The notes under the pieces: generated by a model
The model's input: only the letters and a program-made list of their open reading frames with translations
The model's database searches: none
Told to the model about the DNA's origin: nothing
Position numbers and translations under genes: made by a program
DNA from: Chionis minor
Taxonomy: Eukaryota; Chordata; Aves; Charadriiformes; Chionididae
Direction: 5' to 3'
Length of the DNA: 64,000 nucleotides
Assembly: GCA_013398295.1 (NCBI GenBank)
Contig: VZSF01001145.1
Coordinates: forward strand, 434,470 to 498,469
In this document: positions 26,489-37,700 of the stretch, piece after piece
Numbering within the stretch: position 1 is the stretch's first letter
How the letters are laid out: every line of letters begins with the position of its first letter

Positions 26489-26514
26489 AAAAAAAAAAAA
26501 AAAAAAAAAAAAAA
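26489..26514. repeat. Poly(A) tract, A26
   Basis: Twenty-six consecutive A residues. No retroposed gene body or target-site duplication could be recognised beside it, so it is listed as a homopolymer rather than a retrocopy tail. Confidence 0.95.
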
Positions 26515-26853
26515 GTCCAAACCCAAATTACCAAACCCAAATATTCCACCGTTTTTCCAAACAAAAGGAACTAATGTAGAGTAGGTAGCAATTGTGATGA
26601 CATTTGAGATTATCCTATAATCCAGTTTCAGTCTTCCAGATGGAGTGTGGAGACTGGATGGTTTGAAATCTGTGAAGCTATTTGATTTTAAAGGCTTAAC
26701 AGGCAAATAAAAGGCAGTGTAGGCCAATGACACTGAATTTGCTTTACAATGTGTAGTAGGCTGGATCCAGATTTTATACGTGTCCTCTGCGTGCTTACTC
26801 TGATATAAACAGTTACAGCAAACCAGAAATATGTGCTGTCTGTGCAAGATGGA

Positions 26854-26893
26854 CTGAAATTCTGTCCTTGCTCATGTCTGATCTGTTCACACA
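26854..26893. mobile_element. Dispersed repeat copy A (MITE-like arm)
   Basis: This 40-bp segment begins ctgaaattctgtccttgctc and agrees at 32 of 40 positions with 27359-27398. The leading aaattctgtcctt resembles an arm of the palindromic elements seen elsewhere in the window. Confidence 0.6.
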
Positions 26894-27264
26894 GAAGTCA
26901 GCAGGATCAGCCAAAGGAAAAGAAGTTCTCAAGACAGAAGGTATTTAACAACTACAACTAAAAAACCTAAAAAATTTGATCATGAAAGAGGAAAGGTCAT
27001 GGGGAGCAGAGTATGCATCTTGATATTCTTTGTATCATATTGTAGTGTGTGACTAGCTCTTGTCCACTAACTTAATCAGGAAGACATATTTTAGAGAGTG
27101 ACAAGTAAGAATGAATACAGTCAGTCTTGTTTTCACCGCAGGACACAGAGATTGGCTTTGGATGTCTTTTTGAAACATTCATTTGCCAGGCAGAATGGGA
27201 GCCTGAGGGCAGAAGGACTCAAAAAAAGAAAAAAATATATAACCCAAAAGTCATCTAAAATACA

Positions 27265-27398
27265 GGGCTACACTGTCAGCTAGTGTAAGTAAGTGTAATT
27301 CCACTAATGAGAAGGAACATCTATAGTATAAACCAGAGGAAGATCTGTCCATGACAAACTAAAATTGTGCCCTTGGTCACATCTGATCTATTCACAAA
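27265..27398. mobile_element. Dispersed repeat copy B with MITE-like flank
   Basis: The last 40 bp (27359-27398), starting ctaaaattgtgcccttggtc, match 26854-26893 in direct orientation. Upstream, ctagtgtaagtaagtgtaat followed by tccactaat resembles the internal part of the same palindromic families (tggtgtaaatc and aactccact motifs). Boundaries are approximate. Confidence 0.5.
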
Positions 27399-30353
27399 AA
27401 TATGCACGCCTTCCAGGGCAAATTTTACTATCTGCTCAAGTTTGTTAGGGAGTATGTGCAGCTATGTCTGCTGGGAGAACCAGAAGGGGCAGAGGGAGTA
27501 CTCTGGCATAAAAATCACTACATCATTAAACATCTCGAGGAGCAAATTCCACCCCCAGTTGCAGAGAGGGCAATTAACCCCCTCTGGAGCTCTGCTCCAG
27601 ACGATCAATCCAAGTCCCAGTTCTCACCACTCTTGTAATGAAACTCCTAGTAGAGCCATGGCCTTCAAACATTGTGTTGGCACAAAATAGGAGCAACTTT
27701 GCTGGAATAACCATGATAGCCATTCTACCAGAAAGCTGAGCTGCCTGCAAGGGGAATGCAATTAGAAATAAGGCAGACTTTATCTGTCATGAGTGGCAGT
27801 GTGCTCCAGTTCAGAGCAAATTCCTTGTCATTTACGCACGCAGCTCTATGTGGTTTTAACCTTAGCATAGTCGCTGGTAAGTCAATAGTAACAGAAGGGG
27901 TGGGGGGCAGGATGATTTATTTTTCCTTCTTGCTGCTGCAGAGCAACTGCATATTTTCCTTGTCAACAGCTGTGGTTCATATACACTATAGAGATAGGCA
28001 GAAAGAGGAAAAAAAACCACCCAATAAACAAGAAGTAGGACTCTGAGGAATTGTTATTACATGCTGAGCATGCCAGTATAATGCTATTCACAGTCTCCTC
28101 TCTAGGTCACTAGAGATTCCAGTGTCTTTTGTCCAAAACAGTTGCTCTTCCCCGGGAGTGTGTGCAAACCCTAATCTCTGTGCTGTGCAGCCAGACCCCA
28201 ATGGAGGCTTTAACCACGGAAGGGTGAACACGTCCCACTCATGCACCTAGCTGAAACGCCTCTGCTCTTCACACCAAATTACCACATGCTTGTCTACCCT
28301 CTTTCTCTGTATCGCTCTTCCACATTTCTTTACTGCTGTCCTCCACGTGACTTACTCATGTCTGTAATCCCTTCCCAGTCCCAGTCCTCTAATGCCTTCC
28401 ACACGCTTCTGTTGGGAGATTTTACTGACGTTACAGTCCACAAGGACACGCAGTCTTGACACTAACAGGCAGGGACACTCCCACTTGCTTTTCACCTCCT
28501 CCAAACATGCCATCTTGCTTATGGTTTAGGATATTGGAAGCTCCAAGAGGACAACTCTGGCTATGCTCCCTTTTAGCATAAAGGCTGGCAACCAAAGACG
28601 GTGGAGCTGCTGTGTCTGTCCCAGCCACCTCTTTGTCACAGTAAATAATCACTCGGTCTGCCCCAGCAGGTAATTAAACATGGAAATCTGAACTGCTGTG
28701 AATGTGACGGCATGAGAGTGCTGTTTTGGCTACCACAGCTCAGCTGATATGGGGTAGCTCATTAAGTCATGATTGCATCAGCATTGTTCATCAAAAGCCT
28801 GGGATTTTAGGTTGCTTGAACTTAGCTGAAAATTCATTAGCACCTTACTGGCATAAAAATACAAGAGCATTCAGGCCCTCTGCCTCAGCTTTCTTCTGGG
28901 TAGGATAGCAAATATCGTCAGCTGTCTATGAACACAAAACACCAGTGCTGACCTAAACCTTCACCCACCATCTGAGCCAAACTAAAAATGTATTCAAAGG
29001 GATAGGAAGTCCTTGCTTTACTGTAAAAACTGTCTTGAATTATTCTGGCACCTTCCAAGAAAGCTAATGTCACGGTTTCACGATAGAGGCTGTTCATTGA
29101 AATGTTGATTAACATTTGTGCGGTGATAGCGCCTAAAAAAATTTCTGTCAGGTGCCCACTGTCTGCAGTGCTCTCTCCAAAAGCATTCGGTTTACTGAAA
29201 CACCAAATCCTTTTTGCAGGTATGAATGCAAAAATATCTGGGCTGGTTCTCAGGAGACTGTGACAGTTGTGACTGGGCCACACAAGTCACTGCCTGAATG
29301 GCTTCAGCGGGGGCCAAATCCACATACTGCAATGCAAATATGCCCACCTACATTCAACAAGGGTTTGTTCAGACTGGCTGAAGCTGCAGAGGACAAGAAA
29401 TTAAGGTCAATTATTTAGAGTTCCAGTGAAATCCACGCATACCTATTTATCCATGCAGTTCTGGTCTATAGAGGAGCTCAGTAGAAGTTAAGGTCAGAGA
29501 GAATAAAATCTGTTTTTCAACTGTCTTGCTTCACCAGAGGGAAGATTTTTTTGGGGAAAAACAACATGGTATCTAAGCTTCTCACAGAAACCATGCTATC
29601 CAAGTTTTTCAGTCTGAGATCTCGTTTCATGTATGTAATATTGGCTCCATAAATAGCTCTTGGAGAAAATCATGTTGCAAATACAAACATATCAGGAACA
29701 GACGCAATCCTGCAGAAAACTAGCTGTTCTCAGGTGGAAAAGTAAGCATGTAGAGCACCCAAACCAATTTTAACATTCATCTTCATAAATAAATAATAGA
29801 AAATAGCCAGCGATAGTCACAGTGGTCCAGCAGCCAGGCTGAAACCTGATTTCAAACTAAACACTGCGGAAAAGTGAGCAGCATTGCTGGCATTTCCACA
29901 ATGCACGTTGGAAGGAACACTATAACCACTGATTGACACTTGACTCCTTCCAAATAACCTTCAGGAGCTGCACAAAAAACACCACCTCTCTGCACCCACT
30001 TGCCTTCCACTCCCGCTCCCCAGAGAAATGCATTGCATCCTCCCAGATAGACTGAAGTTTGATACTGGCAGCTGCGGCGATCAGAACAACAAAACACAAA
30101 AAATGTTGCTCTCCTGGGCTAGGCGCTGAGCTATGCCTACGTGTCTGGAGCCAGCTACTTTCCTGCCTGGCTTTCACAATGCCAGCTTCTCTTTTGTTGT
30201 GCAGCAGTTCTTACACAAGGAATCCCGTATCGGCTTTCATTCGCAAAGAAAGATCACCCACAGAGCAGGACCTCCATGTGCCTGGAGGGAAATCTTTCTC
30301 TTTTACTTGGTGGGTTTTATGAGGGCTATCTTCCAGTTTGCACAGCAAATATA
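27399..30353. other. Non-coding stretch with no recognised gene
   Basis: No domain-bearing frame or RNA gene was seen. A further MITE-like motif (caaattccacccccagttgc at 27544) may belong to another decayed copy. Confidence 0.55.
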
Positions 30354-30354
30354 T

Positions 30355-30425
30355 GGCCTGATCCAAAGATCATTCAAGTCAACAAAAAAGCTCCTCTTGA
30401 CTTCTATAGGCTTTGGTTCTTGCTG
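30355..30425. mobile_element. Palindromic MITE-like element with visible inverted arms
   Basis: The left arm at 30360-30382 (gatccaaagatcattcaagt, then caa) and the right arm at 30397-30419 (ttgacttctataggctttgg, then ttc) are inverted copies agreeing at 17 of 23 positions around a 14-bp loop. The sequence closely follows a family frequent in turtle, crocodilian and bird DNA, with cores like gatccaaagcccattgaagt. It carries no coding capacity. Confidence 0.75.
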
Positions 30426-31030
30426 CTCTGGACAGCAAGGAACTGCAGTCTTCATAATAAGTCTTCCCTGGGCCAAAAATAGGGTTGCACACATGACATG
30501 AATCTCACCCCAATCCCATTCTCATCCCCCACCTGCTTCTACAGGTCACAGCTTTGTAGCCACAGGAAGATGTTTACATCATGATCCTATTGACACAGGT
30601 CAGAGTTCAAGGAAGCCCAGTAAATCATGAGTCTAAATAGGGTAGGGCTGGAGCCCGGTTCAGGAGAGAGAGGAAGTAATGAGACCAGAACCATCTCTTT
30701 GAAGAGGAACAAATGTGAATGTTTACAACCTCCGTGATGCATTCTCCCTCTGCTGAAAACATGTTCAGATGCTGGTTGGCTAATCTGCCTTCTGAGAAGC
30801 TGGGCTGAATGGCAAGGAGCCCTATTCATGCCATCCCCAAGATCTCAGCCTATGCTTCAGCTTACCCTGCAAAAATCGTAGTGGCATGGAAGGGAGCCGG
30901 ACCATTAGTCTTGTATTTTCATATGCACTGTACCAAAGAGGCTGAACTATGCATTGTGTATTCCCAAAAGGTTGGTGAAATCAGACTTAGTCGCGGCACA
31001 GAGTGGGATTCTTTTTAAAAGGGAGAAAGC

Positions 31031-31080
31031 AAAAAAAAAACCAAAACCCAAAAAAACCAAACACCAAACCATCAAAAACC
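31031..31080. repeat. A/C-rich low-complexity tract
   Basis: Almost entirely A and C for 50 bp, with a single T, beginning with A10 and continuing as interrupted AAAACC units. It is similar in character and strand to the tract near 2.8 kb. Confidence 0.85.
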
Positions 31081-33630
31081 CAGTCAGCAAACAAGATAGG
31101 GCATGTTTCTGCACTAAACCACAGTACATAGTTTAACAACCTTTCACAGATCTTCTTCATTTATCATTAATCTGAAGACAACATCTTTTTTTTTCAGCAG
31201 AGGATGTATGATCCAGCTCCTTTATAATACAACATTTCTGGGTTTCCTATGCAGTTCAGAGTATCTCAAAGATATTTCCACTGCATGTAATTACTGCAAA
31301 GTGCATTAGCACTTTGTCATTCACTGATTTCCTCTGCCTCATTAAGACTCCGGGAGTGTCTGATGAGAGCACTTAGTTAAAAGTGAGCGCAAACTGATAA
31401 TAAGGCCTCATAATTCTTTTGTTCATCTGCTTCGTGATCAGTAAATGGTAAACTCAAGGGACTGAAGAGGAAAGTCCAGGAAAAAATGAGTGAAGGAATA
31501 GCAAGAAGGGAGAGTCAATGTCCAGGTGTGGGACATCAACTCAACAAAATCAAATTTCACGCTGAGAACCACGTAGCAAGGCCAAACACAGTATTAAAAA
31601 TGCTTGACCTTTCTTCCTTTGTAAAAACAGTCCATGTTTGAGACATCTGAAAAGCATTTGCAAGACAGGACAGTCCTGGACACAGCAATAGGTTTCTAAA
31701 GGGAAGTGTGATCTGTCTGCTGGGCTCCATGCACTTAGCAAACATAATCCAGCCTGTCTTCAGCACCGCCTCTTTACTGATGCCTCATCTACACTAGAAA
31801 CATTATACTTGCATAGCTTTACTGCCAGACCCTTCCTTGCTCAAACAGACACACAAAATTATCATATGGACAAAATCCTGCTATTGCTAGTAAAATCGAT
31901 TTATTCCAGCTGAGCGGCTGGAATAATGAATCTTAGGATTCATTATTTCTCTGCAAGAAAGTCCCAGCAGAGATTCACGCAAAGAAAATGTTCCCCAGGT
32001 AAAAGCAACATTCATTTGGCTTCCTGAATGTACCCTTGGCTGATACAACTATTATTAGATGGTTGTTTCGGTGAAGAAACCATGTGGGCAGTCAGCCTCC
32101 CACGTCTGTAGCTTTCAGTGAAACCTCCAACTTGTCTTCAGCCCTTTTAAGCCACAAATACTGTTCCTGATGAAGTTTCTTTATAAATTGCAAAGGCAGT
32201 TACTGCATTTTGCAGCAGACAGCAGTGGTGTAACCTTGCTGCTCTACAGTCATAGAAATCTTTGCTCACAGAAGCCAAACGGCTAGTCTCTTGATGAAAA
32301 GTCTGTGGGATGAGATTGGCCTTTCCTACATAACCTGCACATTTAGATCTTGTAGCTGAAAGTCAAAAGACATCACAGGAACATCTATCTAGGACTGACT
32401 ACCTATCACATGGCACAACACATAGCCTATATTCTTCCTTGGAAATGCGCAATTCTTTACTTAACATGCTTTCCATGTTTTAAGCAACTGCATCATCGAG
32501 CACAACCATGAAGGAAGGCCCAACCACTGACTCACTTTCCAGGGCTCAGTGAAGAAGAGGGTTCGTTGCCCGAGGTAAGCCCCAGTACTAGCAATATCCC
32601 CGGCTGCAAGCACACACACAAAAAAACTATCTTGAGAAATCCCTGACAAAAGCCCTAAAGAAAAAAATTGCTGTCTCCTACTCTGTCAATGAAAGGTTCT
32701 TGACATGTGAGAAAGACATAGAAGACAGACATTGAAAACACTGTGCTGTCTCAGAAATAAGACAACTGCCTCCATTTTGTTGGTATGGTCTACTGGGTTG
32801 GGCTAGAAAACAGGATAATGTGAGTTATTCTGTGGCAGTAACTATTTTCCTTATTCTTTCCTGCCTTACTTTTGGGTAAGCTGTGAATTTCAACAACGTA
32901 GGATCCCAGTTGTTGTAATGGCTGCCATTTCTGTTATTTATTACTTATTCTGTAGCTATTGCTCAGAGACTCCATTCAGGCCACGAGACACACATACCAG
33001 GAGCACAAAGCACAAGGTGACATGGATATGCAAACAAGCCTTGTGTCTGGTTTGTAGGTTTCGAGTTGTTATTACTATTTTCTTGTTAGGTAACTAGAGG
33101 TAAGATGCAATGGTATCAGTCATCCTTCCTGGCACCTGCTTAGCCACTGAGTAATAAGCAACACAGCCCACAGTATTGCTTCCAGTACACAATTCCCTCC
33201 TCTGGCTACCTGGAACAACATACTTCAGTCTTATCTGCACAGCAGAAAAGCATCGTGTTAGCAAATACACTCATTAGCACAACATTCAACATAATTTGTC
33301 CTTCTGAACAATGATTATCGCTTTCAAAAACACATTAAGTGATCTCAGATATTTCACAGAAATCCAAGTTAATGACTTGTTAATACATTTAACTGTATCT
33401 TGGCTCAGGCCCTCTGGAAAGTCAAGGACAAGCTTATCTCTCTACCTTCAAATGACTTAACTATCGTCTCTTTTTTTTAAAAGAGTTGGTTGTAATACTT
33501 GGTTGCCAAATTCTCTGGTGTTTTCCATTCTGCATATTCTGAGGCATTGAGTTGCTGCAGGTATTTTTGATGACCCTCAATGAGAGGCAATCCAGCACAG
33601 GTCTGGATGAGCATCCAGCACACGGTGCTC

Positions 33631-33646
33631 TCCGCTCCGCTCCGCT
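33631..33646. repeat. Short (TCCGC)3 simple repeat
   Basis: Three perfect TCCGC units in tandem followed by T. It is one of the few CpG-containing simple repeats in the window. Confidence 0.9.
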
Positions 33647-34659
33647 GGGGATGAAGGCTACCAGCTGCAGCTGTTCAGACAACTTTCCTAACACCATCCC
33701 ATGATGCAACGTCTCCTGCTCAGAAATTACTCAGAAATCCCCACTTACAAAAACAGGACACAGGAAGAAAGTTTTTAGGACACCCAGGACAGGCTGGCAA
33801 AACTACAGCTCTGTCAAAATATGTGTCCCTCTGTGGGCATAGTAACGCTCTTGCATGGTTAAGTGATGCAACCTGCCATGTTCCAAATAAGCACCAGCTG
33901 CAATTTTCTCCATATTTTGAAAATTACATGTGGCTCTCAAGAGCCTGGCAAATTGTCAACAGAGCCCCTAGTCTGGTGCAATTTAAGTGTCCTTAATCCA
34001 AATGGCATAAAAGGAAACAGTTACAGAAACACTGAAAATAAAGGATGATGTTGGGTTGATGATTTTCTAAATATTTCTGAAAATCCTAGGGGTGCCTTCT
34101 GTAGACATCTACTTTCAGGCAAAACTTTAAAAGCCTGAGCTGCCATCACTTTCCAGAGGACCTAGCTTAAAGCCTATCTTTAGAAGATCTTGTCAAAAAA
34201 GTTTCCTTTAAACCAGGCTGCTTAGTCCTACCCAGAAAAGGATGTCATTTTATACTCATTTGCTTAACTTCCAGTTATTTCCACACACACATATTTTGAA
34301 GGAGAGGGATGACTGGGCTACCTCCTAAATTTAAATTAAACCATCATAAAAAGCTTGCAGAGAAAATGCCAGCTTTGTGCCTAGTAAAAAAACAACGTAG
34401 TATTTTCCTGGCACTGTGCAAATGACTGATCCAGTCGTTGTTATCTTTGCAAAATGCTCAAACTATGAAATTCTTCGTTAGTTGGCAGTTACCAAAACCG
34501 TTTGGGTAGAATCTGGCTTATGTGATTTGAGCACTGCTTAGCATCTGTCATGAGAAAGCCCTAGGATGACTTTTCTTCTTTTGCAGGAATGCAATGAAAC
34601 TGAAGGAAAACCTGAAAGCATGAGGAAAGAAACAAGTGAAAAGAATAGATAAGTTACTA

Positions 34660-34785
34660 CTACTGAAGTGCCCTTCAAGCATCTTTAACCATCAAACATT
34701 AATGTGATCCTGTCTTCTTTGGAGATGGATTAGATGATCTCTTTCTGCAAGTCTTTTCCAGCTCTTACATCTATGATTCATCCCT
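34660..34785 (+). mobile_element. CR1 LINE 3' tail fragment
   Basis: The segment ggattagatgatctctttct, then gcaagtcttttccagctctt, then acatctatgattc follows the conserved 3' end of CR1 elements (gactagatgatct, aggtcccttccagcc, ttctatgattc). It ends in a single copy of the terminal tatgattc unit. Only the last 60-70 bp are confidently CR1; the left boundary is uncertain. Confidence 0.75.
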
Positions 34786-37700
34786 CTTTTGGACAAAACA
34801 TAAAACCAGTGTGCTGATCATTCATAATCATCAGAAATCTCACTGCATTTTACACAAAAGCAGAGATGTTTGTTCTAGCCAAAATTCCAGTTTGCGCAAT
34901 TACTGTACACTGCCTACCTCACTTCAGTTTGAATCACAGAGGCATTACTTTGTAGTATCTTCTATGCAGAGGAAACATCCTTCATTCTTTGCTTTCTTGA
35001 AGATTGTGCAGTCATTTGCACTTACCCAAACTGGATATAAAATGCTATTTACATACACTGTATTAGACTCCTACTGGGTAAAGTATCACACAAGATACTG
35101 TGCAGGGGAGGAATGAGCATTATAAGTCACGCAAGCCAGGGGAGTGTAGCAATAAGGACAGAAAAACATTTTGCATGCTTTGAGACATGACTTTCTTCTT
35201 TCTGTGAAGCTGAAAACCTTCATTGCGAGTGCAGGGCACAGCCCTGCCAGGAGACATCTCCCTAGACTGGTGCCTCATGAATCTCAGCTTTTCTGCCCCT
35301 GCTTAGAGTTGAGTTTGGTCAGAAGGGCCTTACAGCCATGTTACACTCTGCCCAAGGTGACATATTCTACGGAGGTAATTCCCTTACTGTTTTTCTTATG
35401 TGAACATAAACATAAACAGTGAATGTTTTTTAGCACAGAAACCATCTTCGCACAGAAAATTCTGGTTCCCCCAAACTCATAAAAGTTTCGGAAAGAAAAA
35501 TTTGGGGCTTGCTCTCAGAATGGCTATTGCTCTAAACACCAACACAAGCTTCAATAACATCTTCCAGAAAGCATAAAATCTGAATAAATCACTGTGTGTT
35601 ATTTGGAAAGAAACAAAAGTGAAGGAAAGACGATTGTACCCACCATCATTTTGGGTGCCATTTCCACCCCACACAGCATGCCTCTCCCTACCACTGCAAG
35701 CCCATGGATGCCACCACCAAGGCAAACCTGGACCTGTGGCTAACGTAGAGCCCGATAATGGCTTTTCAGTAACGCATTTAATTTGGCTGTTCCCAGCATG
35801 AAGGATCTGGCCCAGGGAACTCCTGTCACAAGAAAAGTACTGAGTTGAGATGAAGCCTTCAACGGCTCGTTGTCCACAAGAGGACTAACTTCGGCTACAA
35901 GCCACCCAGAGCTGGAAGAGATGGTGACCCTACATGATGGTGATAATACAGTTATCAGTGATAGTGCAGATAGTTTCATAGCACAGTGTCCAGCAGAGAT
36001 TCTAAGCTCAAGACTCCTTAAAAAAGAAATTGGTAAGGAACAGAAGTTATACTTCATTTATTGCAATAAAGCTGTAAGTACTGTAAAATTCTAAGACCAA
36101 ACTACTACTGTCGGAGGGTCAAAGAGATTTACGGCACCTCCAGTGCATTGAGACACTCTTAACAGATCCGCCTGGGTCCTTGACAACTAAAATATGGAAA
36201 ACCCCACACTTGTAAAATACATTTGGACCAAAAAAGCCCCAAACCAAAATGCAAATTAAAGTGTAAAAAACCCACCATAGTCAGGGCTTAGGACAGACAG
36301 CAGAACTTTCCACATTGTTAAAAGACTGTATCCTCCACATTTGGGCCAGGTATGTGTACATGGAAGCATGCTTGTCCCATGTTGTCTTCTCTTCACTTTG
36401 AGACATTATAGCATTCTTCCATGTAGTTTATAAGCATGCCTGACTGGCAAATTTGAACACACAGCACCTTCCACATGTGTTAGAGGAGTTTCCTGGTGCA
36501 CCAACAAATCTTATATCTGTGCACGGGAGGAAACCTAACAGTCACTGTTCTCTATCATTTACGTGCATTGTCAATAGTAGAAAACCAAAGCCAAATCAAA
36601 AGGGGATATCAAATTCTTTACAGTGGGTCTACCTCAGACTAGCAGAATGAAATTTAAAAAGAAAATATTTAGGTTCTGTATCAGAAAATCAGAAAAAAAA
36701 CCCCTCTCTGGCAGAGAAATAACATCTATTAATAAGTCTTGGAAAAGAAAGACAGACTTCCGATTATGGCACCTGGACCTGTAACACAGGATCACAGTTT
36801 CCAGTTCCTATACAAACTTCCTGTGGGACTTCAGGCAAGTTCCCTCACTCATTAAAATGGGACAAGGGCTGTCACCCATCATTCATCTGTGTAGTTGACT
36901 TAGCCTGGAAGATCACAGGGGTGAGGGGGGTGAGATCTATTTCTTACTACAGAAAAATGACCAGCATAACATGGCTTTGCTTTCCATTTGCACCTCTGAG
37001 CACTAACATATAAATACGAAATATCCACAATGTATTTAAAACTGCTTGGGGAAAAAAAATAGGCTGAGGGGGACAAAACAACAATAATAATAAATGTGTT
37101 TCTTGCAACAAAGGAAGGCAAATTACACTGTCCAAAGAAGAAAACACCAGTTCTGGAGTGGGACAGGCAGAGTTCATAGCTGGGAATGGGCAGTGGACTC
37201 CCAGGATCTGGCAGACACATGTTGCTGCCTCGATATCCAGGACAGCAGGACGGGAGCTGACAGCAGCTCTGGATTCATGCTGGGCTGCTCCTCTTTTAGT
37301 TTCTATCTTAAACCATCCTAAGATGCTGCTGGGGGCTCTGATGCCAGCTCCCGCTCTGCCCTCCAGAACGTGACACCTCAGGTGACTTTGATGCATCACC
37401 ATATCTTCTAGCCTGGCGGATGCCCTTTCCTCAGTTCTTCACCCAGGGTCTATCATATCACCCGCCCCTTCACCCAATGGATGCATTTATCTGCTGGTGT
37501 TTTCTCTGCTGCTAGCCACTGCAGGAGAGGTACGAAAGGACACGGAGAAGTTAATGCCATAAGCCCTGCTCTCCCATGGTGTAAATCTTGGATCCTGAAA
37601 AATACATGCAAGATCTTCCCTCAGACAGAAAGCAGATTTCAAAACTGGAGAATCAAATTCAGCCTTGGCATATTCCCAAGCAAATGGACAACTCAGGCTA

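Larger units (their letters stand above)
20536..26853. other. Non-coding stretch with a CpG islet and homopolymer tracts
   Basis: No gene recognised. It contains a moderately GC-rich patch (about 20740-21260), the AAT microsatellite, the CpG islet near 23.8-24.0 kb, the T22A10 tract, a short TA-rich run (about 25407-25431) and the A26 tract. Confidence 0.6.
30426..34659. other. Non-coding stretch with no recognised gene
   Basis: Apart from the A/C-rich tract near 31.05 kb and the (TCCGC)3 run near 33.63 kb, I see no structure here. Confidence 0.6.

Noticed and set aside
26489..26514. Poly(A) tract as the tail of a processed pseudogene
   Set aside because: No coding similarity upstream on either strand and no evident target-site duplication.
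26479..26847. 122-codon minus-strand frame ending in poly-Phe
   Set aside because: The poly-Phe end is the A26 tract read in reverse; the rest has no recognisable domain.
36947..37402. 151-codon minus-strand frame with hydrophobic stretches
   Set aside because: Its hydrophobic part comes from a translated AAT/AAC-rich patch near 37.08 kb. No family match, and overlapped by frames in other phases.
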